Shown here: positions 43,446 through 58,425 of the stretch, piece by piece
Position numbering within the stretch: the first letter of the stretch is position 1
How the letters are laid out: every line of letters begins with the position of its first letter
From: Pseudomonas aestuarii
GTDB lineage: Bacteria; Pseudomonadota; Gammaproteobacteria; Pseudomonadales; Pseudomonadaceae
Assembly: GCF_027988105.1 (NCBI RefSeq)
Contig: NZ_JAQJZJ010000005.1
Coordinates: forward strand, 248,001 to 312,000
Length of the DNA: 64,000 nt
Direction: 5' to 3'
The notes under the pieces: model-generated
Seen by the model: only the letters and a program-made list of their open reading frames with translations
Told to the model about the DNA's origin: nothing
Database searches by the model: none
Translations under genes and position numbers: made by a program

Positions 43446-46003
43446 CAGCGCAGCTCCTCGGTAACAGGGATCAGGTGGAGTTCATGGGCATGCACCGGGC
43501 GGCGCTGGCCCCGTTCCTTGACGAAGTGGATGTCCGGATCGCCGCGCTCGTCGTTGACGAAGGTGCGGAAGCGCTTGAGCTTCTCCGGGTCTTTCAGGGC
43601 ATTGGCCCACTCGCATTGGTAGCGGTCGATCACCAGCTGCATCTGCGCCTCCAGTTCGGCGCCGAGGCCGAGGCTGTCGTCGATGATCACTTCCTTGAGG
43701 TAATCCAGGCCGCCGTCCAGGCTCTCGCGCCAGACCGAGGTGCGTTGCAGCCGGTCGGCGGTGCGGATGTAGAACATCAGGAAGCGGTCGATGGTGCGGA
43801 TCAGGCTGGCGTCGTCGAGGTCGGTGGCGAACAGCTCGGCGTGGCGTGGGCGCATGCCGCCGTTGCCGGCGACATAGAGGTTCCAGCCGTTCTCGGTGGC
43901 GATCACGCCGATGTCCTTGCTCTGCGCCTCGGCGCATTCGCGGGTGCAGCCGGAGACGCCGAACTTGATCTTGTGCGGCGAACGCAGGCCCTTGTAGCGG
44001 TCTTCCAGGCGCAGGGCCATGCCGACGCTGTCCTGCACGCCGTAGCGGCACCAGGTGCTGCCAACGCAGGATTTCACCGTGCGCAGCGACTTGCCGTAGG
44101 CGTGACCGGTCTCGAAGCCGGCCTCGATCAGCTCGCCCCAGATATCGGGCAGCTGGTGCAGCTGGGCGCCGAACAGGTCGATGCGCTGGCCGCCGGTGAT
44201 CTTGGTGTAGAGGTCGTATTTCTTCGCCACGGCGCCGAGGGCGATCAGCTTGTCCGGGGTGATCTCGCCGCCGGCGATGCGCGGCACCACCGAGTAGGTG
44301 CCGTTCTTCTGCATGTTGGCCATGAAGGTGTCGTTGGTGTCCTGCAGCGGCAGCAACGACGAGTCGGTGATCGGCTGGTTCCAGCAGGAGGCGAGGATCG
44401 AGCCCACCGCCGGCTTGCAGATGTCGCAGCCGGTGTGGCCGCGACCGTGCTTGGCCAGCAGCTCCTCGAAACTGATGACGCCCTCGACCCGGACGATGGC
44501 GTACAGCTCCTGGCGGGTGTGGGCGAAATGTTCGCAGATGCTCTTGTCGACCGCGACGCCACGGGCGCTCAGCTCGTTGTCGAACACCAGCTTGAGCAGC
44601 GCGCTGCAGCCGCCGCAGCCGGTGGCCGCCTTGGTCTGCGCCTTGAGTTCGCCGAGGTCGGTGACGCCGGCCTCGACCTTGCAGCACACCGCGCCCTTGC
44701 TGACGTTGTGGCAGGAACAGATGGTCGCGTTGTCCGGCAGGGCGTCGGCGCCCAGGGTCGGCGCGCCTGCGGATTGCGGCAGGATCAGCCCGGACGGGTC
44801 TTGCGGCAGGGCGATGCCGTTCTGCGCGTATTGCAGCAGGGTGTCGTAGTAGCTGTTGTCGCCGACCAGCACCGCGCCCAGTACCTGCTTGCCATCGGCG
44901 GAAACGACTAAACGCCGGTAGCTGGCACTGGCCTCGTCGATAAAGCGGTAGCTCTTGGCGCCGGGGGTGGCGGCGTGGGCATCGCCGATCGAGCCGACAT
45001 CGACGCCGAGCAGCTTGAGCTTGGTCGACATGTCGGCTCCGGTGAAGGGCTCGTAGGCGCCGCCGGCCAACTGCGCGGCGACGTTGCGCGCCATGCTGTA
45101 GCCCGGCGCAACCAGGCCGAAGATGCTGCCGTTCCAGGACGCGCATTCGCCGATGGCGAAGATGTCCGGGTCGCTGCTGCGGCAATCGTTGTCGACCACC
45201 AGGCCGCCGCGTGCGGCGATCTCCAGGCCGGCGCTGCGACCGAGGGCGTCCTGCGGGCGGATGCCGGCGGAGAACAGGATCAGGTCGGCTTCGAGGAACT
45301 CGCCGTCGTTGAAGTTCATCCGGTAGGCGTATGCCTCGCCGGGAACGATCTCCTGGGTGGCGCGCGACAGGTGCACGCCGACGCCCAGCGCCTCGATACG
45401 CGCCTTGAGCGCGGCGCCGCCTTCGTTATCCAACTGCACCGGCATCAAGCGTGGGGCGAACTCGACCACATGGGCTTCCAGGCCCAGGGACTTCAGGGCG
45501 TTGGCCGCTTCCAGGCCGAGCAGGCCGCCGCCGACCACCACGCCGCGCTTGGCATTGGCCGCGGCATCGCGGATCGCGTCGAGGTCGTCGAGGGTGCGGT
45601 AGACCAGGCGCGAATTGCCCTCGGCGCCGGGGATCGGCGGCACGAAGGGGTAGGAGCCGGTGGCCAGCACCAGGCGGTCGTAGGCCTGGCGCCCGGCGCT
45701 GGTGACCACTTGCTTATTCTCGCGGTCGATTTCCAGCACCTGCACGCCGAGGTGCAGTTGCACACCGTGGCGGGCATAGAGGTCGGGCTCGCCCAAGGCC
45801 AGGGACTCGGCATCGCGACCGCCGAAATACTCGGACAGGTGCACGCGGTCGTAGGCACGCTGGCGCTCTTCACCGAACACCTGCACGTCATACCGGGTCA
45901 GTGCGCCCTGCTCGATCAGTTGCTCGACGCAATGATGGCCGACCATGCCGTTGCCGATGACGATCAGGGTTTCGCGCTTAATCGGAGTGTCGAGAGAGTT
46001 CAT
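43445..46003 (-). CDS. nirB: NADH-dependent assimilatory nitrite reductase large subunit NirB
   Basis: 852 aa. Reduces nitrite to ammonium in the cytoplasm. In order: FAD/NAD domains (LIVIGNGMVGHHCVEQLIEQ, GVVVGGGLLGLEAANAL), BFD-like [2Fe-2S] domain (CSCHNVSKGAVCC and ATGCGGC, about 430-475), then the siroheme/[4Fe-4S] domain with CVGSTWCRYG and GVSGCTRECAEAQSKD. The N-terminus starts at ATG 46003. Expression appears controlled by a sigma-54 promoter and an ANTAR-type leader with terminator (46046-46244). No nasS/nasT or nitrate reductase gene is in this window. Confidence 0.95.
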   Translation of the reverse strand: MNSLDTPIKRETLIVIGNGMVGHHCVEQLIEQGALTRYDVQVFGEERQRAYDRVHLSEYFGGRDAESLALGEPDLYARHGVQLHLGVQVLEIDRENKQVVTSAGRQAYDRLVLATGSYPFVPPIPGAEGNSRLVYRTLDDLDAIRDAAANAKRGVVVGGGLLGLEAANALKSLGLEAHVVEFAPRLMPVQLDNEGGAALKARIEALGVGVHLSRATQEIVPGEAYAYRMNFNDGEFLEADLILFSAGIRPQDALGRSAGLEIAARGGLVVDNDCRSSDPDIFAIGECASWNGSIFGLVAPGYSMARNVAAQLAGGAYEPFTGADMSTKLKLLGVDVGSIGDAHAATPGAKSYRFIDEASASYRRLVVSADGKQVLGAVLVGDNSYYDTLLQYAQNGIALPQDPSGLILPQSAGAPTLGADALPDNATICSCHNVSKGAVCCKVEAGVTDLGELKAQTKAATGCGGCSALLKLVFDNELSARGVAVDKSICEHFAHTRQELYAIVRVEGVISFEELLAKHGRGHTGCDICKPAVGSILASCWNQPITDSSLLPLQDTNDTFMANMQKNGTYSVVPRIAGGEITPDKLIALGAVAKKYDLYTKITGGQRIDLFGAQLHQLPDIWGELIEAGFETGHAYGKSLRTVKSCVGSTWCRYGVQDSVGMALRLEDRYKGLRSPHKIKFGVSGCTRECAEAQSKDIGVIATENGWNLYVAGNGGMRPRHAELFATDLDDASLIRTIDRFLMFYIRTADRLQRTSVWRESLDGGLDYLKEVIIDDSLGLGAELEAQMQLVIDRYQCEWANALKDPEKLKRFRTFVNDERGDPDIHFVKERGQRRPVHAHELHLIPVTEELR

Positions 46004-46045
46004 AGCCGTTCCTCAGTCGAAGCCGTTGCCTGGAGCACGGCCAAC

Positions 46046-46082
46046 AAAAAAACGCCTGGAGCTGGCTGGCAGCTCCAGGCGT
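46046..46082 (-). terminator. Leader terminator upstream of nirB
   Basis: On the minus strand ACGCCTGGAGCT / AGCTCCAGGCGT (12-bp perfect stem, 7-base loop) is followed by TTTTTTT. It lies inside the nirB leader, 43 bases before the nirB ATG, so it would stop transcription unless antiterminated. Confidence 0.9.
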
Positions 46083-46109
46083 CTTTGCCTGGTATTCATG
46101 GGTTTGTGG

Positions 46110-46183
46110 GGGTGAAGTGCCCGGACCGCGCTGTCCGTTTCACCCATCCTGTGCCTGTGCAGGCCGGTGGTCGTCGGTGACCA
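46110..46183 (-). promoter_or_regulatory. Two-hairpin ANTAR (NasT-type) RNA leader element of nirB
   Basis: Minus-strand hairpin 1 (46183-46168): TGGTC-ACCGAC-GACCA. Hairpin 2 (46137-46122): CGGAC-AGCGCG-GTCCG, with outer arms GGGTGAA/TTCACCC-type pairing (46145-46139 with 46116-46110). Both hexaloops have A at position 1 and G at position 4, the signature of RNA targets of ANTAR antiterminators. They are followed by the intrinsic terminator. Known NasT/NasR targets in Pseudomonas and relatives precede nitrate/nitrite assimilation genes in this way. Confidence 0.8.
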
Positions 46184-46228
46184 TCCAGGATGTGCTGCCG
46201 AAGGTTTGGCAGCTGTTGGCAGAGCATT

Positions 46229-46244
46229 AGCAGGTTTCGTGCCG
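46229..46244 (-). promoter_or_regulatory. nirBp: Sigma-54 (RpoN) promoter candidate for nirB
   Basis: Minus strand CGGCACGAAACCTGCT: GG and GC at the obligatory -24/-12 spacing, matching TGGCAC-N5-TTGCW at all but two positions. A start about 12 bases downstream (near 46217) would place both ANTAR hairpins at the 5' end of the leader. Fits NtrC-dependent nitrogen control. Confidence 0.65.
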
Positions 46245-46315
46245 ACATCCGCCCGGGGCCGTGCCGCCGGCAACCCCTGACGGGCGGATTGGCCAAGCAG
46301 GGCCGGTGCGGGCAC

Positions 46316-46331
46316 TGGCACCGGTGGTGCG
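46316..46331 (+). promoter_or_regulatory. Weak sigma-54 promoter candidate for aioBA
   Basis: TGGCACCGGTGGTGCG on the plus strand fits TGGCAC-N5-TTGCW at all but two positions, with correct GG-N10-GC spacing. It is 246 bases before aioB, rather far. aio operons are often RpoN-dependent, but the surrounding GC-rich repeats make chance matches likely. Confidence 0.3.
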
Positions 46332-46577
46332 GCGGGCGTCCAGCGGCTGCTGCGTGGTCAGTGCCCAGGCGCAGGGCGGTGAGCCATAAGGGTGCAGGCG
46401 GCTTGCGCGATCCCTTTTTTGGGGCGTTGCGCACGCGCTGTCTGGCGCTTCGCCCGCCATTCGAGCCCTGTTGGCCGCGCCCGTGGGTTTTCTCTCCTAT
46501 GCTCAGTTTGTTGAAACCAGAGTCGCTTACGACACAGACAGGGCCGACTGCATCGCAAGCGTCATGCGGAGGCAGAG

Positions 46578-47090
46578 ATGGCAACGATTTCCAGAAGAAC
46601 TTTCCTGAAGGCGGGAGGCGGGGTGGCCGCGAGCGTGGTCATCGGCGTGCCTGCCCTGACCCAGGCCGCAACCTCGAGCGCAGAGGGCCGGGTCAATCTC
46701 CCGTATCCCACACGTGCGATCGGCAAGGCGCAGCAACTGCAGGCCAACACGCCGGTCGCGTTCGCCTACCCCGACGACACTTCACCCTGTGTACTGATCA
46801 AGATGGGCGCCCCCGTTCCTGGTGGGGTCGGCCCGCAGCGCGACATCGTTGCCTACAGCACCCTGTGCACGCACATGGGCTGCCCGGTGACCTATGACGC
46901 GGAGCAGCGGCTGTTCAAATGCCCCTGCCACTTCAGCATCTTCGACCCTGAGCATGTTGGCCAGATGGTTTCCGGCCAGGCTACCGAGAACCTGCCCAGC
47001 ATAGTGCTCGTATACAACCCCGATGACGATTCGGTAAACGCAATCGCCGTCAACGGGTTGATCTACGGACGTCAGTCCAACCTCCTGTGA
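46578..47090 (+). CDS. aioB: Arsenite oxidase small (Rieske) subunit AioB
   Basis: 170 aa. Twin-arginine signal [15 protein letters not shown], so exported folded to the periplasm, carrying AioA with it. Rieske ligands in CTHMGC and CPCHFS (Cys-His/Cys-His). The [16 protein letters not shown] stretch and terminal GLIYGRQSN match AioB. It passes electrons from AioA to a cytochrome or azurin. Good ribosome site (GGAGGCAGAG). aioA begins 13 bases after the stop. Confidence 0.94.
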   Translation: MATISRRTFLKAGGGVAASVVIGVPALTQAATSSAEGRVNLPYPTRAIGKAQQLQANTPVAFAYPDDTSPCVLIKMGAPVPGGVGPQRDIVAYSTLCTHMGCPVTYDAEQRLFKCPCHFSIFDPEHVGQMVSGQATENLPSIVLVYNPDDDSVNAIAVNGLIYGRQSNLL

Positions 47091-47103
47091 CAAGGAGATA
47101 CAC

Positions 47104-49587
47104 ATGGCTACCAATAAAGATCGTGTGGCACTGCCTCCACCTGGGGCGCAGAAGACCAACCTCGTCTGCCACTTCTGCATCGTCGGTTGTGGCTATCACG
47201 TGTACAAATGGCCGGAGAGCCAGGAAGGCGGGCGGGCACCCGAAGACAATGCCCTCGGCCTGGATTTCCGTCAGCAGTTGCCGCCCTTGGCCGTCACCCT
47301 GACCCCGGCGATGCAGAACACCATCACCGATCAGGACGGCAAGCGCTACAACATCATGATCGTCCCGGACAAGCAGTGCCAGGTGAACCAGGGCCTGTCG
47401 TCCACCCGCGGCGGCCAGCTGGCCAGGGTCATGTACAGCCCCGAGGGCGTGGGCCGGGAGCGCCTGCGCAGCCCACGGGTGTATGTCGGCGACCAGTGGG
47501 TCGACACCAGCTGGGAGGATGCGCTGGCGCTCTATGCCGGCGTGACCAAGAAGATTCTCGATAATGACGGGCCCGGGGCCCTGGCCTTCGACTGCTTCGA
47601 CCACGGCGGTGCCGGCGGCGGCTTCGAGAACACCTGGGGCACCGGCAAGTTGATGTTCAGCGCGCTGAAAACGCCGCTGGTGCGGATCCACAACCGCCCG
47701 GCCTACAACTCCGAGTGCCACGCCACGCGCGAGATGGGCATTGGCGAACTGAACAACAGCTATGCGGACGCCGAGCTGGCCGACGTGATCCTGGCCATCG
47801 GCTGCAACTCCTACGAAACCCAGACCAACTACTTCCTCGCGCACTGGCTACCCAACCTGCAGGGCCAGACGGTGGCGCAGCGTAAGCAGCGCTTCCCCGG
47901 CGAGAGCGTCGCCCCGGCGAAAATCATCTTCGTCGATCCGCGGCGGACGCCGACCATCGCGATAGCCGAGCAGGCGGCCGGCAAGGACAACGTGCTGCAC
48001 CTGGATATCGAGCCGGGCACGGATATCGCCCTGTTCAACGGCCTGCTGAGCTACGTGGTCGACCAGGGATGGCACGACGAGGCGTTTATCGCGGCGCATA
48101 CCAGGGATTTCGAGCAGGTGCTGCAAGCCAACCGCATGACGCTGGAGGACACCAGCCGCATCACCGGCGTGCCGCTGGACAAGCTCCAGCGGGCGGCCGA
48201 GTGGGCCTACAAGCCCAAGGCTTCCGGCCACCGCCCGCGGGCCATGCACGCCTACGAAAAAGGCATCATCTGGGGCAATGACAACTACCTGATCCAGTCC
48301 GCCCTGGTCGACCTGGTGCTGGCGAGCCATAACGTCGGCCGCCGCGGCACCGGCGTGGTGCGCATGGGCGGGCACCAGGAGGGCTATACCCGCCCGCCCT
48401 ATCCGGGCGATTCGAAGATCTACGTGGATCAGGAGATCATCCAGGGCAAGGGCATGATGTATACCGCCTGGGGCGCCAACCCGTTCCAGACCACCCTGAA
48501 TGCCGAACAGCACCGCACGGTCATCCTGCGCCGCGCCAACATCGTCAGGGAGGCCATGGCCAGCGCCCGTGGCGGCTCGACCGCGCAACGGGTGGAGGCG
48601 ATCTACGACGCGCTGAAGCACAAAGGCGGGCTGTTCCTGGTCAATATCAACCTCTATCCGACCAAGCTGGCGGAGGCCGCGCACCTGATGCTGCCGGCCG
48701 CCCATCCGGGCGAGATGAACCTCACCTCGATGAACGGCGAGCGCCGGCTGCGGCTCTCGGAGAGATTCACCGATCCCCCCGGTTCAGCCAAACCCGATTG
48801 CCTGATCGCCGCGGCGATCGCCAACAGCCTTCGGCAGTTGTATGCCGCCGAGGGTAAGCAGGACATGGCCGCGCGCTTCGCCGGCTTCGACTGGAAGAGC
48901 GAGGAGGACGCCTTCAATGACGGTTTCCGCATGGCCGGCCAGGCCGGTGCCGGCCCGATCGACAGCCAGGGCGGCGCCACCGGCAATCTGGTCACCTACC
49001 AGCGCCTGCGCGCCATGGGCAACAACGGCGTGCAATTGCCGGTCAAGGAATACCGCGACGGCAAGCTGATCGGCAGCGAAATGCTCTACAGCGACTACCA
49101 GTTCGACACCGCGGACGGCAAGGCGCAGTTCAAGCCGGCACCCTGGCCAGGCTTGCCGAAGCCGGTGGCCGAGCAGAAGCAGAAATACCGCTTCTGGATC
49201 AACAACGGGCGCATCAACGAGGTCTGGCAAACGCTCTACCACGATCAGTACAACGAGTTCGTGCGGCGCCGCGTGCCGATGGCCTACCTGGAAATCAACC
49301 CCGAGGATGCGCACGCCCTGGCGATTGCCTCCGGCGATGTGGTCGAGGTGTACAACGACTACGGATCATCCTTCGCGCTGGCCTACCTGGAGCCGGACAT
49401 CAAGCGCAACCAGACCTTCATGCAGTTCGGCCACTTCAACGGCGTAATGGGCGACCTGACCACGCCCTGGACCGACCGCAACGTGGTGCCCTATTACAAG
49501 GGAACCTGGGCGGACCTGCGGCGCATCGGCACGGTGGAGGAGTTCAAGCGCAACATCAGCTTCAAGACGCGCAGGTTCAAGGCGTAG
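47104..49587 (+). CDS. aioA: Arsenite oxidase large molybdopterin subunit AioA
   Basis: 827 aa, DMSO-reductase family with two pyranopterins and a [3Fe-4S] cluster. C22, C25 and C29 (CHFCIVGC) with S100 in the fourth position are the [3Fe-4S] pattern. H196, E204, R420 and H424 correspond to the arsenite-pocket residues H195, E203, R419 and H423 of the Alcaligenes enzyme. Segments such as [20 protein letters not shown] and [20 protein letters not shown] are near-invariant in AioA. It oxidises arsenite to arsenate in the periplasm, exported with AioB. No aioXSR, cytochrome c, moeA or ars gene accompanies it here. Confidence 0.95.
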   Translation: MATNKDRVALPPPGAQKTNLVCHFCIVGCGYHVYKWPESQEGGRAPEDNALGLDFRQQLPPLAVTLTPAMQNTITDQDGKRYNIMIVPDKQCQVNQGLSSTRGGQLARVMYSPEGVGRERLRSPRVYVGDQWVDTSWEDALALYAGVTKKILDNDGPGALAFDCFDHGGAGGGFENTWGTGKLMFSALKTPLVRIHNRPAYNSECHATREMGIGELNNSYADAELADVILAIGCNSYETQTNYFLAHWLPNLQGQTVAQRKQRFPGESVAPAKIIFVDPRRTPTIAIAEQAAGKDNVLHLDIEPGTDIALFNGLLSYVVDQGWHDEAFIAAHTRDFEQVLQANRMTLEDTSRITGVPLDKLQRAAEWAYKPKASGHRPRAMHAYEKGIIWGNDNYLIQSALVDLVLASHNVGRRGTGVVRMGGHQEGYTRPPYPGDSKIYVDQEIIQGKGMMYTAWGANPFQTTLNAEQHRTVILRRANIVREAMASARGGSTAQRVEAIYDALKHKGGLFLVNINLYPTKLAEAAHLMLPAAHPGEMNLTSMNGERRLRLSERFTDPPGSAKPDCLIAAAIANSLRQLYAAEGKQDMAARFAGFDWKSEEDAFNDGFRMAGQAGAGPIDSQGGATGNLVTYQRLRAMGNNGVQLPVKEYRDGKLIGSEMLYSDYQFDTADGKAQFKPAPWPGLPKPVAEQKQKYRFWINNGRINEVWQTLYHDQYNEFVRRRVPMAYLEINPEDAHALAIASGDVVEVYNDYGSSFALAYLEPDIKRNQTFMQFGHFNGVMGDLTTPWTDRNVVPYYKGTWADLRRIGTVEEFKRNISFKTRRFKA

Positions 49588-49767
49588 GCACGCTTGCTCG
49601 GCACCCGCCGGGCGAGCGCCAGGTCCGGCCGCGCAGCGTGGTGCTGCGGCCGAACCCTGGCCCCGAGCAGCGGCCCCTGCGCCGATCCGGGCAGGCGGCT
49701 TTGAGGCGGCATAGTGGCCGCTGCGTGCCTCGTCGTGGTGCGGATTCGTGCGGGATCGCGGCCTGCG

Positions 49768-54186
<4,419 letters not shown>

Positions 54187-54318
54187 GCTAGCGCCGCGCG
54201 CCGGCCTCAAGCGCCGCCCATCGCCGGCGGATTTGCTCAGCCGTTGCATGCCGTACTGGCTTCACCCCGCGCCGTTTTTCAGACACTCTGTGTTTCTTTT
54301 TCCAGGCAAGGCCATCCC

Positions 54319-55244
<926 letters not shown>

Positions 55245-55248
<4 letters not shown>

Positions 55249-56006
55249 ATTTCTACGCGATCCGCGCCATTTACCTGTTCGAACTGGCGCGAACCTGGCG
55301 CACCCTGCTGCAGAGCATCGCCACCCCGGTGATCAGCACCTCGCTGTATTTCGTGGTTTTCGGCTCGGCTATCGGCAGCAGCATGACCGAGGTGCACGGG
55401 GTCAGCTATGGCGCCTTCATCGTGCCGGGGCTGATCATGCTGGCGCTGCTCACCGAGAGCATCTCCAATGCCTCGTTCGGCATCTACATGCCCAAGTATT
55501 CCGGCAGCATCTACGAGCTGCTCTCGGCACCGGTGTCCTACCTGGAAATTCTGCTCGGCTATGTCGGCGCGGCGGCCACCAAGTCGATCGTGCTGGGGCT
55601 GGTGATCCTGGCCACGGCGCGGCTGTTCGTCGATTTCGAGATTCTCCATCCCGTCTGGATGCTGGCCTTGCTGGTGCTGACCGCGCTGACCTTCAGCCTG
55701 TTCGGCTTCATCATCGGCGTCTGGGCCGACGGCTGGGAGAAACTGCAGATAGTCCCGGCGCTGATCGTCACCCCGCTGACCTTTCTCGGTGGCAGTTTCT
55801 ACTCGATCAGCATGCTGCCGCCCACCTGGCAGACCATCACCCTGTTCAACCCGGTGGTGTATTTGATCAGCGCCTTCCGCTGGAGCTTCTACGGCGTCTC
55901 CGACGTCAACGTGGTGCTCAGCCTGGGCATGATCTTCGCCTTCCTGCTGCTGTGCGTGTTCACCGTTGGCTGGATCTTCAAGACCGGTTATCGGCTGAAG
56001 AGTTGA
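55245..56006 (+). CDS. yadH: ABC-2 type permease, YadH-like
   Basis: 253 aa with six predicted membrane helices. Contains [43 protein letters not shown] and [19 protein letters not shown], characteristic of the NodJ/YadH group. Forms a homodimeric channel with the YadG-like ATPase encoded immediately upstream (4-base overlap). Confidence 0.92.
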
Positions 56007-56035
56007 GCCAAGCGTTTGCGGCAACGCGCACAGGC

Positions 56036-56105
56036 TCCGCTCGGAGCGCAGCGATAGCCCGCCAGCTTTGCGCCGCACCGATGAACCAATGGTGCACGGC
56101 CTTTG
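56036..56105 (+). repeat. Dispersed intergenic repeat, copy 5 (partial)
   Basis: CTCGGAGCGCAGCGATAGCC, CGCCAGCTTTGCGCCGCACC, then AATGGTGCACGGC: the core of copy 1 without the GTAGGG left end. Followed by GGTGGGTTACGC...AACCCACCCTACGG, another palindromic segment to about 56190. Confidence 0.7.
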
Positions 56106-56290
56106 ACGCGCGAACTGGTGGGTTACGCGGCGCCCACGCACCGAATAACCATCGATTTTGTGACAATGCGCCGCTAACCCACCCTACGGACCGCGGCTTG
56201 CTCGAGGCATGAAATGCAGTGAATCAAGCCTGGCCAAAACCAGAAAAATGGGTAGAATTCGCGCCCTTTTTCCGGCGGCAGGAGTGCTCG

Positions 56291-56542
56291 ATGAGCTTCA
56301 ACTTGGCAAACAAATCCAGCGAACAACGCAACATCGAGGAAGCGGAAAAGGCCCGGCTGTTCGAGCTCTGGCAGCAGAACCTGCACCGCACCAAGGTCGA
56401 AGCGGCGCGCCTGGTCGGGGAAAAGAGCAAGCGCAAAGGCAAGTGGGACGAGTGGTTGCGTGCGCAACTGGCGCAGATGACGCCACCCGAATACGCCAGC
56501 ATGGTGCAGCGCGAAGTCCGGCGCTTGCTGGCGGCGCGCTAG
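56291..56542 (+). CDS. Small highly charged hypothetical protein
   Basis: 83 aa from ATG 56291, with AGGAG nine bases upstream. Predicted helical, rich in Glu, Lys and Arg (SSEQRNIEEAEKARLFELWQ, EKSKRKGKWDEWLRAQL). No signal peptide. No family recognised with certainty; a strong ribosome site and regular codon use support a real gene. It converges on the glucosylglycerol-phosphate phosphatase gene. Confidence 0.65.
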   Translation: MSFNLANKSSEQRNIEEAEKARLFELWQQNLHRTKVEAARLVGEKSKRKGKWDEWLRAQLAQMTPPEYASMVQREVRRLLAAR

Positions 56543-56570
56543 GCGGCTGTTGCCGAGCGACTGCGCTCGG

Positions 56571-57860
56571 CTACGCGGCGCCGGTGCGGCCCGCGTAGCG
56601 CTCGGCCAGGCTGCAGAAGAAGGTCACGTATTGGCCATGGCCATCGCAGAACACCACATCCAGCCCGAGCGGGTCGGCGGGGTCGCTGATGCCCTCGGCT
56701 GCCGGCCAGGGTTCCAGGCCGGGGTCGGCCGCCCGGCGCTGCAGGTGCACGGCATCCAGGCCCGGGCGATCGACTTCGCCGCCGCTGCTATCGATGTAGA
56801 CCACGCAATTATCGCTATCGAAGGCCTTGCCCAGCTCCTGCACCAGGGTCAGGAAGCCGCGATCGCTGCCGCCGCGCAGTTGCTGGGTCTGGCCATCCAG
56901 CGTGCGGCTGGCCGAGGTGACCGTGTCGCCGACGCCGACGATGCGCGGCATCTGGGCCGGGTCGAAGTGCTCGCGCGCCAGTTGCAACAATGCGTCGCGC
57001 TCACGCGGAGCCTGGCGGGCGTTGAAGTCGGCGCCCAGCGGGTAGGCTCCGGTGTGTTGGTGATAGTAGTGATTGAGGATCACCAGGACGCCGACTTCCT
57101 TGATCGCGCCCTTGAGCATGAACTGGAAGTCGGTGGTGCCGGCGTCGTCGCCGGTGCTGTATTTGACCCGTTCCAGGCCCTGGGCGTCGCTGCCGAGATT
57201 GGGCGCGTAGTGGACGAAGAACGACTCCTGCAGTTGGCAGGCAGCGGCCTGTTGCAGCAGCTGCGCCATGAAGCCTTCGACGGCGTGCTGCAACTGCTGG
57301 TAGAGCGCCGGTTGCTCGCTGAAATGCTGGTAGAGGCTGTTGATGTTGAGGGTCGGCGAGGCGAGGTTGTCCAGTACGCTGGCGCCAACCAGGGCGGCGA
57401 CTTCGGCCGCCGCGAGGGCATAGGGTGGTGCGCCCAGCAGCTCGCCGAGGAAGCGCTCGGCCTTGCCCGGTAGCGTCTTTAGAAAGGCCAGCTCGGCCGC
57501 GCTGACGCCGGGGTGGGAGACCCTGCCGTGGCGGTCCTGCAATTGCACGCCACCGGCCGCCAGCCCCGGCAGGTAGAGGCCTTGCTCGCGGGCCTGGGCG
57601 GGTGCTGCAAGGGCGTTGTCGACGATGCCGTTGACCCCGCGCCTGCCGATGTGTTCGCCGTTGGTCAGGACGAAGAAGTGTCCCGCCAACTGACGGGCTG
57701 CCTGCACATAGCGCTGTTCGATGGTTCGGCTCAGCGGGTCGCGCACCAGGCCCATGCAGACGCCGTCCAGGTCCTGAATGATCAGCAGCTTGTCGCTGGT
57801 GACGAGGGTGTCGAGCAGGCGCTGGTGATCGAGTGAAAACGTTGGGCTGTGTTTAATCAT
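56571..57860 (-). CDS. stpA: Glucosylglycerol 3-phosphatase homologue (StpA/GgpP)
   Basis: 429 aa. Closely similar, from memory, to Synechocystis StpA (422 aa), which dephosphorylates glucosylglycerol-phosphate to the osmolyte glucosylglycerol. HAD-like motif I IIQDLDGVCMGLV (about 28-40); FVLTNGEHIGRRGVNGIV; LYLPGLAAGGVQLQDRHG; FFVHYAPNLGSD; STGDDAGTTDFQFMLKG; and VGVGDTVTS. No glucosylglycerol-phosphate synthase (GgpS) domain is fused or adjacent, whereas in several pseudomonads the two activities occur in one protein (recalled). A GH13_18 phosphorylase in the window could recycle the same compound. Confidence 0.85.
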   Translation of the reverse strand: MIKHSPTFSLDHQRLLDTLVTSDKLLIIQDLDGVCMGLVRDPLSRTIEQRYVQAARQLAGHFFVLTNGEHIGRRGVNGIVDNALAAPAQAREQGLYLPGLAAGGVQLQDRHGRVSHPGVSAAELAFLKTLPGKAERFLGELLGAPPYALAAAEVAALVGASVLDNLASPTLNINSLYQHFSEQPALYQQLQHAVEGFMAQLLQQAAACQLQESFFVHYAPNLGSDAQGLERVKYSTGDDAGTTDFQFMLKGAIKEVGVLVILNHYYHQHTGAYPLGADFNARQAPRERDALLQLAREHFDPAQMPRIVGVGDTVTSASRTLDGQTQQLRGGSDRGFLTLVQELGKAFDSDNCVVYIDSSGGEVDRPGLDAVHLQRRAADPGLEPWPAAEGISDPADPLGLDVVFCDGHGQYVTFFCSLAERYAGRTGAA

Positions 57861-57936
57861 GCCGCCATCTTACCCGCACCGGCGGGGTCGACCAAACCGG
57901 CAGCCTGCAAGCGGCGGGCGCGCGGCTGGCCAGCCG

Positions 57937-58425
57937 TCAGCAACTCAGGCCAAGCCGCTCATGCCACTGGGCAATGGATTCTTCCGGGTAGTCGGCGAAA
58001 AGCTGGTCGCCGGGCCGCACATCGACTTCGACCCAGGAGGCTTTCGAGTCGAGCAGCAGGTGGGTGTGCTCCGGCGGCACTGGCAGCGGCGAGTCGATCG
58101 CCGAGGCGAAGGGGTGAATCAGCTCCGGCCACTGCGGGCTGAACAGCCACAGGGCGCTGCTGCAGAGTCGGCAGAAATGCCGCTCGGCACTGCTGGTATG
58201 GGCACGGCGCTCGCCTTCGCGCTTGATCTTGGCGTGATAGATGGCGATCTGCTTGCGCCCGGTGACTTTCAGGCTGCGCGCATCGCCGCTGAGGTTGATC
58301 GAGTAACCGCCGCCGCCCTGGGTCTTGCGGCAAATCGAGCAGTAGCAACGCTGGTAGGGATAAGGGTGGGCACTGCTGAGGCTGAAAGCTACTGCGCCGC
58401 AATGGCAGGAACCTTGGAGTTGCAT
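57937..58425 (-). CDS. GFA (glutathione-dependent formaldehyde-activating-like) family protein
   Basis: 162 aa. Zinc-binding CHCGAVAFSL near residue 7, CYCSICRKTQGGGGY near 27 and HFCRLCSSALW near 82 are the family cysteine clusters. The family shares a fold with Gfa/CENP-V; most members have no proven substrate. Single gene 76 bases upstream of the StpA homologue on the same strand. Confidence 0.88.
   Translation of the reverse strand: MQLQGSCHCGAVAFSLSSAHPYPYQRCYCSICRKTQGGGGYSINLSGDARSLKVTGRKQIAIYHAKIKREGERRAHTSSAERHFCRLCSSALWLFSPQWPELIHPFASAIDSPLPVPPEHTHLLLDSKASWVEVDVRPGDQLFADYPEESIAQWHERLGLSC

Noticed and set aside
43482..45185. A second long frame inside nirB on the same strand
   Set aside because: Out of frame with NirB's cofactor motifs and extremely Arg/Pro-rich.
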